Below, one piece after another: positions 51,782 through 61,540 of a stretch of DNA of 64,000 nucleotides. The translations under genes were made by a program, and so were the position numbers. Source of the DNA: Seohaeicola saemankumensis. GTDB taxonomy: Bacteria > Pseudomonadota > Alphaproteobacteria > Rhodobacterales > Rhodobacteraceae. The stretch lies in assembly GCF_020171285.1 (NCBI RefSeq), contig NZ_JAIUZI010000002.1, positions 372,001 to 436,000 of the forward strand, given 5' to 3'. Under the pieces are notes generated by a model. The model saw only the letters and a list, made by a program, of their open reading frames with translations, ran no database searches and was not told the origin of the DNA. How positions within the stretch are numbered: the first letter of the stretch is position 1; the number at the start of each line of letters is the position of its first letter.

Positions 51782-52930
51782 ATGCGAAACTCAAGCCGGT
51801 CACAGGTCGATCCCTTTATTGTGATGGACGTGATGGAGGCGGCCCGCCGAGCCGAGTCAGAAGGCCGCCGGATCATCCATATGGAGGTCGGCCAGCCCGG
51901 CACCGGTGCGCCCAGGGGCGCTATAGATGCGCTGGAGGGGCGTCTGCGGGAGGACCCGTTGGGGTATACGGTTGCGCTGGGGTTGCCTGCGCTGCGGGCG
52001 CGGATCGCGCGGCTATACGGCGAGTGGTACGATGTGGATCTGAACCCCGAACGGGTGATTGTGACATCGGGGTCCTCGGGCGCCTTCCTGCTTGCCTTTA
52101 CCGCGCTGTTCGACAGCGGCGACCGGGTCGGCATCGGTGCGCCTGGATACCCGTCGTACCGCCAGATCCTGAAGTCACTGGGTTTGGTGCCGGTCGATTT
52201 GCCGACGGCGGCGGAAAACCGTTACCAGCCGGTTCCGGCGGATTTCGCGGACATGGATCTGGCCGGGCTGATGGTCGCCTCGCCCGCCAATCCGACGGGT
52301 ACCATGCTGGATCACGCTGCGATGTCGGCGCTGATCGGCGCAGCGCGCGAGCAGGACGCCAGTTTCATCAGCGATGAGATTTACCACGGGCTGGAATATG
52401 AGGCCAAGGCGGTGACGGCGCTGGAGCTGAGCGACGACGTCTACGTCATCAACTCCTTTTCCAAGTATTTCAGCATGACAGGGTGGCGCGTGGGCTGGAT
52501 GGTGGTGCCCGAGGATCACGTCAGGGTGATCGAACGCATCGCCCAGAACATGTTCATCTGCCCGCCGCACGCCAGCCAGGTCGCCGCCCTGGCGTCGATG
52601 GATTGCGAAGCGGAAACTCAGGCGAACCTCGAGGTTTACCGGACCAACCGCGCGCTGATGCTGGAAGGTTTGCCGAAAGCCGGGTTCACCCGGATCGCGC
52701 CGCCGGACGGGGCGTTCTATGTCTATGCGGATGTTTCGGACCTGACCGATGACAGCCGCGCCTTTGCCGCCGAGATTCTGGACAAGGCCGGGGTTGCGGT
52801 GACGCCGGGGCTGGACTTTGACCCGGAGCGCGGCGGCGGAACATTGCGGTTTTCCTACGCGCGGTCGACGGCTGACATCGAGGAAGGGCTTGAGCGGCTG
52901 GCGGCCTTTATGGCGGCGCGGGCGGGGTGA
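51782..52930 (+). CDS. Class I/II pyridoxal-phosphate aminotransferase
   Basis: A 382-residue PLP enzyme of the aspartate-aminotransferase fold. The substrate Gly/Tyr region is MEVGQPGTGAPRGAI. The PLP-binding Asp and Tyr are in DASFISDEIYHGLEYE. The Schiff-base Lys is in INSFSKYFSMTGWRVGWMV, and the carboxylate Arg is in GGGTLRFSYARSTADIEEGL. The amino-acid substrate is not clear. Start ATG 51782 follows GGGAGATACAC; an upstream ATG at 51758 is in frame, but it overlaps the divergent M48 start. A palindromic repeat comes directly after the stop. Confidence 0.88.
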   Translation: MRNSSRSQVDPFIVMDVMEAARRAESEGRRIIHMEVGQPGTGAPRGAIDALEGRLREDPLGYTVALGLPALRARIARLYGEWYDVDLNPERVIVTSGSSGAFLLAFTALFDSGDRVGIGAPGYPSYRQILKSLGLVPVDLPTAAENRYQPVPADFADMDLAGLMVASPANPTGTMLDHAAMSALIGAAREQDASFISDEIYHGLEYEAKAVTALELSDDVYVINSFSKYFSMTGWRVGWMVVPEDHVRVIERIAQNMFICPPHASQVAALASMDCEAETQANLEVYRTNRALMLEGLPKAGFTRIAPPDGAFYVYADVSDLTDDSRAFAAEILDKAGVAVTPGLDFDPERGGGTLRFSYARSTADIEEGLERLAAFMAARAG

Positions 52931-52990
52931 GGGGCCAGCCCCTCTGCGCCTTTGGCGCATTCACCCCGGGATATTTGTGAACAGAAGAAG
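52931..52990 (+). repeat. Interspersed palindromic repeat, type 2 (copy 2)
   Basis: GGGGCCAGCCCC stem, a second stem TGCGCCTTTGGCGCA, then CACCCCGGGATATTTGTGAACAGAAGAAG. It matches the type 2 unit at 3255-3301 (opposite orientation). Confidence 0.7.
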
Positions 52991-53080
52991 CGGGCGAGGG
53001 GTGCTGGATTTCCGAACAATCCGCCCCTATTCTGCATCAAAAGCCGCGGTGAACCGGCAGGCAATTGGTATGGGTTGGGC

Positions 53081-54301
53081 ATGAGCAGGCTGTTTTCGGT
53101 ATTTCTGGCCTTCTGGGTGTGGACTGCGGCCGCATCGGCTCAGGAGTTTTCCGGGCTGGCGCGGGTGGATGCAGCGAACAGCCGGATCTCGGATTCGGGC
53201 CGGGGTGGCGTCACGCTTGACCTGGGGTTGAGCCAGGGCGTGCCATATCGTCTGTTCACGCTGGACGGGCCGCCGCGACTGGTCGCCGATTTCCAGGAGA
53301 TCGACTGGAGCGGGGTGCGGGCCGAGGAATTGCAACACAGCAGCCGGGTTCGTCAAATGCAGTTCGGCACCTATGTTCCGGGGTGGTCGCGCATGGTTCT
53401 GGAGTTGTCCGGGCCAATGGCGGTGCGCCGTGCCGGGCTGACGGTGGACGAGGTCACCGGCCGGGCCCGCCTGCAGGTCTCTCTGGATCCGGTTTCTGCA
53501 GAGGCGTTTGCGACATCGGCAGGCGCGCCGCGCGATCCACGCTGGGACTTGCCCGACTCTGCCCGCATCGCGGCCCGCCCGGAACCGGATGAAAATGCGC
53601 CATTGGTTGTTGTCATCGACCCCGGTCATGGCGGCATCGATCCGGGGGCGGAAACCGACGGCATCGTCGAAAAGGACATGATGATGACCTTTGCCCGCGA
53701 ACTGCGCGAAGCCCTGTTGCGGGCGGGTGGCTTCGAGGTGGTGCTGACGCGCGACGGCGATCACTTTGTCTCGCTTGAGCGGCGCGTGGCGCTGGCGCAT
53801 CAGGCGGAGGCGGATGTGTTCATTTCGCTGCATGCGGATTCGCTGTCTGAGGGGCTGGCCCATGGAGCCACGGTGCATGTTCTGTCGCGGGAGGCCTCTG
53901 ATGTGGCCAGCGCCAAGCTGGCAGAACGCCACGACCGCGACGACCTGCTGGCCGGGGTGGATCTGAGTGGAACGGACGACGAGGTTACCGACATCCTGCT
54001 GGATCTGGCGCGGCAGGAAACCCAGCCGCGGACCGAGGCGCTGGCACGGGCGCTGGTGGCGGGAATGCAGAACGCGGGCGGGCCGATGAATCGCCGGCCG
54101 GTGCGCTCGGCGGCGTTTTCAGTGCTCAAGGCCGCGGATATTCCTTCGGTGCTGATCGAGATCGGTTTTCTGTCGAGCCCGCGCGACCTGAAGAACCTGC
54201 AGGATGCGGACTGGCGCGCGGGGATGGCGCGGGGCATTCGTGCGGGGCTGGAAAACTGGCGGGCCTCGGATCTGGCAACGCGCCCGTTGGTGCGGCAGTG
54301 A
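53081..54301 (+). CDS. N-acetylmuramoyl-L-alanine amidase (AmiC-type)
   Basis: A 406-residue exported cell-wall amidase. The signal peptide is SRLFSVFLAFWVWTAAASAQ. An AMIN domain follows (about residues 40-150, with GVPYRLFTLDGPPRLVADFQ). The amidase_3 catalytic domain (about 180-390) has zinc and catalytic residues in VVIDPGHGGIDPGAETDGIV (His, Glu), FISLHADSLS (His) and SVLIEIGFLSSPRDL (Glu). It cleaves septal peptidoglycan during division. The start ATG 53081 fits the signal peptide; the longer frame from 52952 crosses the palindromic repeat. PBP1A is encoded two genes downstream. Confidence 0.92.
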   Translation: MSRLFSVFLAFWVWTAAASAQEFSGLARVDAANSRISDSGRGGVTLDLGLSQGVPYRLFTLDGPPRLVADFQEIDWSGVRAEELQHSSRVRQMQFGTYVPGWSRMVLELSGPMAVRRAGLTVDEVTGRARLQVSLDPVSAEAFATSAGAPRDPRWDLPDSARIAARPEPDENAPLVVVIDPGHGGIDPGAETDGIVEKDMMMTFARELREALLRAGGFEVVLTRDGDHFVSLERRVALAHQAEADVFISLHADSLSEGLAHGATVHVLSREASDVASAKLAERHDRDDLLAGVDLSGTDDEVTDILLDLARQETQPRTEALARALVAGMQNAGGPMNRRPVRSAAFSVLKAADIPSVLIEIGFLSSPRDLKNLQDADWRAGMARGIRAGLENWRASDLATRPLVRQ

Positions 54302-54383
54302 GCGGCGTTGAGGTTATGGTAATGTCTGTGCTGGTATGCCGGTGCCGGGCAGGTGCCGGAAAGACGGACCTTTTGGCGGGATC

Positions 54384-55937
54384 ATGAACCGTTTGCGCAT
54401 TTTCAACCTGGGACTGCCGAAATCGGGCACCACCACATTGGGCAAGGCGCTGACGGCCGCCGGGCTCAAGGTTGCGGACTGGCGGTTCCGCAAGGGGCAG
54501 ACCACCGATCCGCGTCTGTTGTACGGGTTTGTCGGCGACAAACTCTACGAGGGGTACTACCAGACTGGCGACCCGCTGCACCTGATGCCGGAATTCGACG
54601 CGGTCACCGAGGCCAGTGTCGCGTCCAAGGGGCTGTCGCTATGGCCGCAGACGGACTGGGCCCTGATCGATGCCCTGCGCCGCCACCATCCGGGCATCAA
54701 GTTTGTGCTGAGCCATCGTGATCCGGCGGATCTGGCGCGGAGCATGATGGGCTGGTCAAATCTGGGACGATCGCGATTGCCGAGTCAGAATGTTCCTGGA
54801 ATGCCGTCCGGATATGGTGGCAATGCGGAGCAGTTGCAGCGCTGGATCAGCGGGCACTATACGTTTTGCCGCCATGTGTTCCGCGATGATCCGGATTTTC
54901 TGGAGTACGACATTCTGGACCCCGATGCGCCGCGGCGTTTGTCAGACTTTCTGGGTATCGAGCTGTCATGGTGGGGGCGGGCCAATGCCAAGGATCGCGG
55001 CGCCGAAGACAGCTTGGACAGCGGGACAGAGGCCGTATCGTCGGGCTTTGGCGCGGATCCCGCGCGTTCCGTGATCCTGCATGCCGGTGCGCCCTGTGCG
55101 GGAACTGAAGAGCTGCAACTGTGCCTGTGGGCCAATCGCGACCGGCTGGCGGAGCAGGGCTATGATGTGGCGTATTCGGGACGGGACGGAGCGCCTGATG
55201 GCCGGCTCAGGCTGAAGCTGCCGGAACCCCGGCACAAAGGGCAGGCACAAGATCAGGTGATCGTGCGGGCGGCCCAGGAGATCGCCGCCCAGTTCACCCG
55301 GTCGCCCCGGTTGATCCTGTCGGAAAGCAACGTGCCGGGGCGGGCGATGCATTTCTATTCCGGTCTGTTTTATCCCGGAGCGGAACAGCGGGCGAGGGCC
55401 CTGTCCATCGCGCTGGGTACGCCGCCCGAGCATCTGGTTTTTGTCGTTCGCAGCTATGATACCTTTTTCGAAACGGTGCACAGAAATCGGGCCGCGCAGC
55501 GACCGGTTCCCGACTTTGCCGAGTTTCGTCCGCTGGTGATGGCGATGGAGCGCGGCTGGGCGGAGGTTGTGGCGGCGCTGCAGGGCGCGTTGCGGCCGCG
55601 CGCCATGACGGTCGTCGACTTTGATGCGCTGCGGTCCGGGCGGGATCTGCTGGCGCGGATGTTGCCGGACATGACCGATGATGACCTGCCGGACGACGGC
55701 CCAACGGTGCATGTTCCGACGGATCGCGCGCTGACCGCGATCCAATCCGCATTTCAAGCGGGGCAGAAGGCCGACGGCGAGCACATCAGAGCGTTGATCG
55801 CCGCCCATGCGGCGGATGACGCTGACCTGGGGTTCGCGCGGTTCCTGGACGTTGAGAGGGCCGCGCTGTGCGACCGATATGGCAGCGATTTGGACCGGAT
55901 CGCGCGCATGGATGGCGTGCAGTTGATCCGTGCGTGA
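54384..55937 (+). CDS. Tandem sulfotransferase-like protein
   Basis: A 517-residue protein with two sulfotransferase-type halves. The first (residues 1-210) is well conserved: 5'-phosphosulfate loop LGLPKSGTTTLGKAL, 3'-phosphate site SHRDPADLARSMMGWSN and a late DFLEYDILDPDAPRRLSDFL. The second (about 230-517) begins VILHAGAPCAGTEELQLCLW and is degenerate in the loop, as is the protein at 1-1073. So only the first half is likely to bind PAPS. The product may transfer sulfate to a surface glycan or small molecule. Start ATG 54384 follows GGCGGGATC. It stands between the amidase and the PBP1A gene without overlap. Confidence 0.8.
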   Translation: MNRLRIFNLGLPKSGTTTLGKALTAAGLKVADWRFRKGQTTDPRLLYGFVGDKLYEGYYQTGDPLHLMPEFDAVTEASVASKGLSLWPQTDWALIDALRRHHPGIKFVLSHRDPADLARSMMGWSNLGRSRLPSQNVPGMPSGYGGNAEQLQRWISGHYTFCRHVFRDDPDFLEYDILDPDAPRRLSDFLGIELSWWGRANAKDRGAEDSLDSGTEAVSSGFGADPARSVILHAGAPCAGTEELQLCLWANRDRLAEQGYDVAYSGRDGAPDGRLRLKLPEPRHKGQAQDQVIVRAAQEIAAQFTRSPRLILSESNVPGRAMHFYSGLFYPGAEQRARALSIALGTPPEHLVFVVRSYDTFFETVHRNRAAQRPVPDFAEFRPLVMAMERGWAEVVAALQGALRPRAMTVVDFDALRSGRDLLARMLPDMTDDDLPDDGPTVHVPTDRALTAIQSAFQAGQKADGEHIRALIAAHAADDADLGFARFLDVERAALCDRYGSDLDRIARMDGVQLIRA

Positions 55938-56017
55938 CTGCCGAATTCCGGCGGGAAGTCGCCGCGTGACTTTGCGTGACGTCACACAGCTTTGCGCATG
56001 ACTTTGCCGGTTGCGTT

Positions 56018-56046
56018 TTGACGCCCTTTGCCAACCTCCCTATATA
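56018..56046 (+). promoter_or_regulatory. Putative sigma-70 promoter of PBP1A gene
   Basis: TTGACG (56018-56023), a 17-base spacer and TATATA (56041-56046), about 30 bp before GTG 56076. The match and spacing are good and show that the in-frame ATG at 56028 lies upstream of the transcript start. Confidence 0.7.
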
Positions 56047-56075
56047 GGCTTCACCGCACGAGAAAAGGCAGCACT

Positions 56076-58568
56076 GTGGTTCGGTTCATTCTTTCCTTCT
56101 TCGGGGCGATCTTCAGCCTTGTCACGCTTGGCATCGTCATGGCCGCGCTGACGATCGGTGGCGTATTCTGGATGTATGGCCGCGATCTGCCCAGCCACGA
56201 ATCGCTGGCCCAGTACAAGCCGCCCACCATCAGCCGGATCTATAACGGTGAAGGCCAGTTGATCGACGAGTTTGCCAAGGAACGGCGTCTTTTCACCCCG
56301 GCCGAGGAAATTCCGGATCTGGTGAAGCAGGCGTTTATTTCCGCCGAGGACAAGAACTTCTATCACCACAAGGGCTATGACACACGTGGCATCGCCGCCG
56401 CTGCCATAGAGGCGGTGCAGTCGCGCGGTCAGAATGTGCGCGGGGCCTCGACCATTACGCAGCAGGTGATGAAGAATTTCCTGCTGTCTGGCGACCGGCG
56501 GGCAGAGCGCAAGATCAAGGAGATTATCCTGGCCGCTCGTCTGGAAGAGACGCTGGACAAGGAACAGATCCTCGAACTCTACATGAACGAGATCTTTCTG
56601 GGGCAAAACTCCTATGGCGTCACCGCCGCGGCGCAGACCTACTTCAACAAGACACTGAGCGAGCTTGCTCCGCATGAAGCGGCCTTTCTGGCATCGCTGC
56701 CCAAAGCACCCAGTGATTACCACCCGGTGCGGCGCAAGGACCGGTTGCTGCAGCGGCGCAACTATGTTTTGCGCGAAATGAACCAGAACGGCTACCTCGA
56801 TCAGGCGACCTATGAGGCGGAGGTGGCCCAGCCCCTGCGGTCGGTCCAGAATGGTGATTTCGACAGTTTCCGCACGGCGCTGCCTCCGCGTGACTATTTC
56901 ACCGACGAAATTCGCCGCCAGCTGACCGAGGATTTTGGCGAGGGCGAGTTCTTTACCGGCGGGTTCACCGTGCGGGCCACGATCGACCAGGAAATGCAGG
57001 TCTATGCGGCCCGCGCGTTGCGCCGGCAACTGGAAATCTATGACCGCAATCGCGGCAGATGGCGCGGGACCGGTGTTTCGCTTGGCGAGGAAGCCCTGGC
57101 CAGCGAGGCCACCTGGCGCGAGGCGCTGGCTGTGGCAGAAGTGCCGCGGGACGTGGCGGATTGGTCCGCCGCCGTGGTGTTGTCGGTTGGTGACCAGTCG
57201 CTCTCGGTCGGGATTGAGGGCGTCGAGGGAACTGGTAGCGTACCGCGTTCCGACATCAAATGGATGAAAGGCAGTTTCGCCGACAATATGAAGCGCGGCG
57301 ACGTCGTGCTGGTGATGCCGGTCAAGAAGGACGGCGCCGTCACCCATTGGTCGCTGCGCCAGATCCCAGAAGTGCAGGGCGGGTTCGTGGCGATGGACGT
57401 CAACACCGGCCGGGTGATTTCCATGCAGGGTGGGTTTTCCTACCAGCATTCGGTCTTTAACCGCGCCACCCAGGCGCAGCGCCAGCCGGGCTCAAGTTTC
57501 AAACCCTTTGTCTATGCCGCCGCGCTCGACAGCGGCTATAGTCCGGCCACGATCGTGGTCGACGCGCCGATCGAGATCAACACACCGCAGGGCCTTTGGC
57601 GGCCGCGCAATTCGTCGAACAAGTTCTACGGACCCACCCCGTTGCGCACTGGCATCGAGATGAGCCGGAACCTGATGACCATCCGTCTGGCGCAGGAGGT
57701 CAGCATGCCGGTGGTGGCAGGTTATGCCGAGCGGTTCGGTGTTTATGACGACATGGGGCCTTTCCTGGCCAATTCGCTGGGAGCCGAGGAGACCACGCTC
57801 TACAAGATGGTGACGGCCTATGCGATGTTCGCCAATGGCGGCGAACGGCTGCAGCCGACATTGGTCGACCGGATCCAGGACCGGTTCGGCAAGACCATCT
57901 ATCGCCATGATGAACGCGATTGCGTCGATTGCTCTTCGGCCGCGCTGGCGCCCGGCGAGGCGCCGCGCATCGTGTCGAACCGCAGCCGGGTCATGGACCC
58001 GATCACCGCCTACCAGCTGACCTCGATGATGAAAGGTGTCGTCGATCGCGGTACGGCCAGTGGCGTGATCAAGCTGCCCGTGCCGACGGCGGGCAAGACC
58101 GGCACCACCAACGAGGCGCGCGACGTCTGGTTCGTGGGCTTTACCAGCAACATCGTCGCCGGATGCTATATCGGCTATGACCGCCCGCGCCCGCTGGGCC
58201 GGGGGGCCTACGGTGCCTCGATGTGTGGACCGGTGTTCCAGGAATTCATGGAAAAGGCCGTGGAAAAATACGGTGGTGGTCCTTTCACCGTCCCAGAAGG
58301 CGGGCATTTCATCAAGATCGACCGCTACACCGGTGCAAGGCTGCCCGACGAAGCGAGCGGCGCCTATGTCGTTGCCGAGTACTTCCGCGATGGCGCCGAG
58401 CCGATCTTTGGCCTGGCCTATGACGGCGGTTTTGCCATGGGGTCCGACTTGCCACTGTTCGAGGAAGTCAATTCCAGCGGTCGCCAGATCACCACATCTA
58501 CAGGCGAAACCACGACCGTGGGTCCCAAGGCGAACTTTGGAACCGTGAGTTCGGGCGGGTTGTACTAA
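56076..58568 (+). CDS. mrcA: Penicillin-binding protein 1A
   Basis: An 830-residue class A PBP. One N-terminal membrane anchor (FFGAIFSLVTLGIVMAALTI). The glycosyltransferase domain (about 50-230) has the catalytic Glu in AFISAEDKNFYHHKGYDTRG and GASTITQQVMKNFLL. A connecting OB-like region follows. The transpeptidase domain (about 440-760) has SxxK in PGSSFKPFVYAA, the SxN motif EMSRNLMTI and KTGTT in TAGKTGTTNEARD. It builds and cross-links peptidoglycan. GTG 56076 was chosen because AAAAGG lies eight bases before it and a promoter lies just upstream. The ATG at 56028 precedes the promoter's -10. Confidence 0.95.
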   Translation: MVRFILSFFGAIFSLVTLGIVMAALTIGGVFWMYGRDLPSHESLAQYKPPTISRIYNGEGQLIDEFAKERRLFTPAEEIPDLVKQAFISAEDKNFYHHKGYDTRGIAAAAIEAVQSRGQNVRGASTITQQVMKNFLLSGDRRAERKIKEIILAARLEETLDKEQILELYMNEIFLGQNSYGVTAAAQTYFNKTLSELAPHEAAFLASLPKAPSDYHPVRRKDRLLQRRNYVLREMNQNGYLDQATYEAEVAQPLRSVQNGDFDSFRTALPPRDYFTDEIRRQLTEDFGEGEFFTGGFTVRATIDQEMQVYAARALRRQLEIYDRNRGRWRGTGVSLGEEALASEATWREALAVAEVPRDVADWSAAVVLSVGDQSLSVGIEGVEGTGSVPRSDIKWMKGSFADNMKRGDVVLVMPVKKDGAVTHWSLRQIPEVQGGFVAMDVNTGRVISMQGGFSYQHSVFNRATQAQRQPGSSFKPFVYAAALDSGYSPATIVVDAPIEINTPQGLWRPRNSSNKFYGPTPLRTGIEMSRNLMTIRLAQEVSMPVVAGYAERFGVYDDMGPFLANSLGAEETTLYKMVTAYAMFANGGERLQPTLVDRIQDRFGKTIYRHDERDCVDCSSAALAPGEAPRIVSNRSRVMDPITAYQLTSMMKGVVDRGTASGVIKLPVPTAGKTGTTNEARDVWFVGFTSNIVAGCYIGYDRPRPLGRGAYGASMCGPVFQEFMEKAVEKYGGGPFTVPEGGHFIKIDRYTGARLPDEASGAYVVAEYFRDGAEPIFGLAYDGGFAMGSDLPLFEEVNSSGRQITTSTGETTTVGPKANFGTVSSGGLY

Positions 58569-58657
58569 CCCATTTTCGTAAACACTGACCCAGCGCTTGC
58601 CCGCCCGGCGGCGCTGGTCTATCACCTTCGCTCAACAGTCTGATTGCAGGAAATGAC

Positions 58658-59785
58658 ATGCGCGCCGAGACGCAGAACATTGTGGCCGAAATCGAGAAAT
58701 CGCTGGACCTTCTGGCCCAGCGGATGAACCGGGACACCGCACCGCACCGGCTGGAGGAATTCAATGCGCGGGTCGAGGACCCGAATCTCTGGAATGACCC
58801 GGAGGCGGCGCAGAAGCTGATGCGTGAACGGCAGATGCTGGTCGACGCGATGGACACCTATGACACGATCAGCCGGGACATGTCAGACAATGTCGAACTG
58901 ATCGAACTGGGCGAGATGGAGGATGACCAGGAGGTCATCACAGAGGCCGAGACCGCGTTGAAAGCGCTGGCCGAAAAGGCCGCCGAAAAGGAGCTTGAGG
59001 CGCTGCTGGACGGCGAGGCCGATGGCAATGACACCTTTCTCGAGATCAACTCGGGGGCGGGCGGGACCGAGTCCTGCGACTGGGCCAGCATGCTGGCGCG
59101 GATGTATGTCCGCTGGGCCGAGAAGAAGGGTTATAAGGTCGAACTGCAGTCCGAAAGCGCCGGCGAAGAGGCGGGGATCAAATCCGCGACTTACAAGATC
59201 AGCGGCCCCAACGCCTATGGCTGGCTGAAATCGGAAAGCGGCGTGCATCGGCTGGTCCGCATCTCGCCTTATGACAGCGCGGCCAAGCGGCACACCTCCT
59301 TCAGCTCGGTCTGGGTCTATCCGGTGGTTGATGACAACATCGAGATCGAGGTCAACCCGGCCGATATCCGCATCGACACCTACCGGTCCTCGGGCGCGGG
59401 CGGGCAGCACGTGAACACCACGGATTCTGCGGTGCGGATCACCCACCATCCAACCGGCATCGTGGTGACAAGTTCGGAGAAATCGCAGCACCAGAACCGC
59501 GATATCGCCATGAAGGCGCTGAAATCGCGGCTCTATCAGCTGGAACTGGACCGCCGCAACGCCGACATCAACGCCGCGCACGAGGCCAAGGGCGATGCCG
59601 GCTGGGGCAACCAGATCCGGTCCTATGTGCTGCAGCCCTACCAGATGGTGAAGGACCTGCGCACCAACCACGAAACCTCGGACACCAAGGGCGTGCTGGA
59701 CGGCGATCTGGACGGGTTCATGGCGGCGACGCTGGCGATGGACGTGTCGGGCAAGAGCCGGGCCGAGGCCCAGGGCGACGGCTGA
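58658..59785 (+). CDS. prfB: Peptide chain release factor 2
   Basis: A 375-residue RF2. The GGQ catalytic motif is at residues 248-250 in [16 protein letters not shown], followed by [20 protein letters not shown]. The N-terminal coiled-coil domain ([20 protein letters not shown]) and the [18 protein letters not shown] block are complete. There is no internal frameshift: the reading frame is continuous from the ATG, unlike E. coli prfB, which needs a programmed shift near codon 26. ATG 58658 follows GCAGGAAATGAC. It reads UGA and UAA stop codons. The gap from PBP1A holds a weak stem (about 58593-58620). Confidence 0.95.
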   Translation: MRAETQNIVAEIEKSLDLLAQRMNRDTAPHRLEEFNARVEDPNLWNDPEAAQKLMRERQMLVDAMDTYDTISRDMSDNVELIELGEMEDDQEVITEAETALKALAEKAAEKELEALLDGEADGNDTFLEINSGAGGTESCDWASMLARMYVRWAEKKGYKVELQSESAGEEAGIKSATYKISGPNAYGWLKSESGVHRLVRISPYDSAAKRHTSFSSVWVYPVVDDNIEIEVNPADIRIDTYRSSGAGGQHVNTTDSAVRITHHPTGIVVTSSEKSQHQNRDIAMKALKSRLYQLELDRRNADINAAHEAKGDAGWGNQIRSYVLQPYQMVKDLRTNHETSDTKGVLDGDLDGFMAATLAMDVSGKSRAEAQGDG

Positions 59786-59880
59786 CCCGACGTTCGGGCC
59801 TGCCACGCCTTGCTGCTGCCGTAATTCCGTGGTGATCTGACGCCAATTGGCGACAGATCAATCAGAGCGGGTTCGGGCAG

Positions 59881-61416
59881 ATGAGCACGGAAATTATCAC
59901 GGGTACGATCCGGGGCACGTATTTCGCGGATCGCGACGATGTGGTGATCGTGGCGGAAGACGCAATTGTCCGAGGGCTGAGCGAGGGGCAATACGCAGCC
60001 ATCATCTCGCGCAGAGAGCCGGACAACGGACATGTTACGGTGGTCGTGGAGGGGCGCATCAGCGTCCCGTTTTCCGAAGAGGAAACAACCCAGTACGGGG
60101 TTTTGTTAACCGGGCTTGACGACCCACTGCCAGGCGAAGACCGCACCTGGGAGGAACCGGCGCAAAACACGATTCACATCACCGCCACCGGCGTGGTCCG
60201 CGCGTCCTGGGGAGTTGGGTGTTATCTCGGCAGCGGAAATACGATCCTGAACGAGGGGCATATTCACGGGTTCAGCACGGGTATGTACTTGGAAGGTCCG
60301 AATTCGGAAATGACCAACGCGGGTCTGATTACGGGCAGATTGGCGATGCACGGCTATCAAGCCCACATCATATCCAACACAGGTACCATTCGGACTGAAT
60401 GGGGTATGGCCCTTACGTATTCGAGCGAAGCGCAAATCAGCAATACCGGACGTATCCATTCGTCGTTCGGCAGCGGAATGGATGTATCGCAGTGCACGAA
60501 TGTCGGGGTGGAAAACACCGGTGTCATCCACAGCAGCGGCGCGCGCTATGCGGCCGTTGAACTCTACGATTCTGAAAATGTGACTTTCACCAATTCCGGC
60601 CGTTTGATCGGGCTGAATGGCGTCATCGTTTTCGACAGTGATGTCGCCATGCTCAACAGTGGAACAATCGCAGGGAATACCGGTATTCTCGTCGATGCAT
60701 ATTGGGAGGATACCCCGTTCGAATTGGTGAACAGCGGTCGGATCGTGGGTCAGCTTTTTGGTCTTTCGGTGCGGGATGTCACCGCGATGATCGAAAACGA
60801 CGGGGTGATCTCGGGTGGGGTGGTCATTCATGGGGACCGATCGGCCGAGATTGTGAACACGGGTCGGATCCTGGGCTCGGTGAGCCTCGGTGAAGGCGAC
60901 GACACCTATGTCGGCACCGGTGGCCGGGTCAGCGGTGTGGTGCAGGGTGGCGAAGGTGATGACCGGCTGGTGGGTGGCGAGGTGTCGGACGTTTTGCGCG
61001 GTGGGGCGGATGATGATGTGCTGATCGGGGCGGGTGGCGCGGATCAGTTGCGCGGGCAGGGCGGGTCGGACCTGCTGCGCGGTGGCGCGGGGGCGGATGA
61101 TCTGTCGGGCGGTTCGGGTGACGATATCCTGAATGGCGGCGACGGGGATGACCGGCTGGACGGCGGCCGGGGCGACGATCTGCTGCGCGGGCAGGCGGGG
61201 GCGGATGTGTTTGTCTTTGGCGCCAGCAGCGGCACCGACCACATTGCCGGGTTCGAACAGGGGATCGACCGGATCGAGATCTCCGACCATGTCGGCGGGT
61301 TTGCGGGGCTGACCCTGACCCCGGCGGGCGGCGCGGTGGTGGTCGAACATGACGGCGGGGTGATCCATGTGCAGGGGGTTGCGGCGCTGACAGAGGCGGA
61401 TTTTGTGTTTCTGTGA
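59881..61416 (+). CDS. RTX calcium-binding protein with beta-helix-like N-terminal part
   Basis: A 511-residue protein likely secreted by a type I system. Residues 60-345 carry a repeated NxG(x)I pattern, for example ISNTGTIRTEWGMALTY, ISNTGRIHSSFGSGMDV, FTNSGRLIGLNGVIVFD and LNSGTIAGNTGILVDA, suggesting a right-handed beta helix of about 10 turns. Residues 356-445 are about ten RTX nonapeptides (such as GGEGDDRLV, GGSGDDILN, GGDGDDRLD, GGRGDDLLR) that bind calcium. The C-terminal 60 residues (VFVFGASSGTDHIAGFEQGI) end with TEADFVFL, a typical uncleaved type I signal. No type I secretion genes are in the window. ATG 59881; codon use in the N-terminal half is AT-richer than in the RTX half. 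Confidence 0.87.
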   Translation: MSTEIITGTIRGTYFADRDDVVIVAEDAIVRGLSEGQYAAIISRREPDNGHVTVVVEGRISVPFSEEETTQYGVLLTGLDDPLPGEDRTWEEPAQNTIHITATGVVRASWGVGCYLGSGNTILNEGHIHGFSTGMYLEGPNSEMTNAGLITGRLAMHGYQAHIISNTGTIRTEWGMALTYSSEAQISNTGRIHSSFGSGMDVSQCTNVGVENTGVIHSSGARYAAVELYDSENVTFTNSGRLIGLNGVIVFDSDVAMLNSGTIAGNTGILVDAYWEDTPFELVNSGRIVGQLFGLSVRDVTAMIENDGVISGGVVIHGDRSAEIVNTGRILGSVSLGEGDDTYVGTGGRVSGVVQGGEGDDRLVGGEVSDVLRGGADDDVLIGAGGADQLRGQGGSDLLRGGAGADDLSGGSGDDILNGGDGDDRLDGGRGDDLLRGQAGADVFVFGASSGTDHIAGFEQGIDRIEISDHVGGFAGLTLTPAGGAVVVEHDGGVIHVQGVAALTEADFVFL

Positions 61417-61540
61417 GCCGTGCTCCGGGCGGCGGCGCGGATCTGGCGCTGTTCCCCACAACACCGGAGATAAAAGGGTTCTCAGCGCGGACGCGGGCGG
61501 CTAACCTGCCTGGAACCGTGACCAAGGAGAGCGCCCCGGC

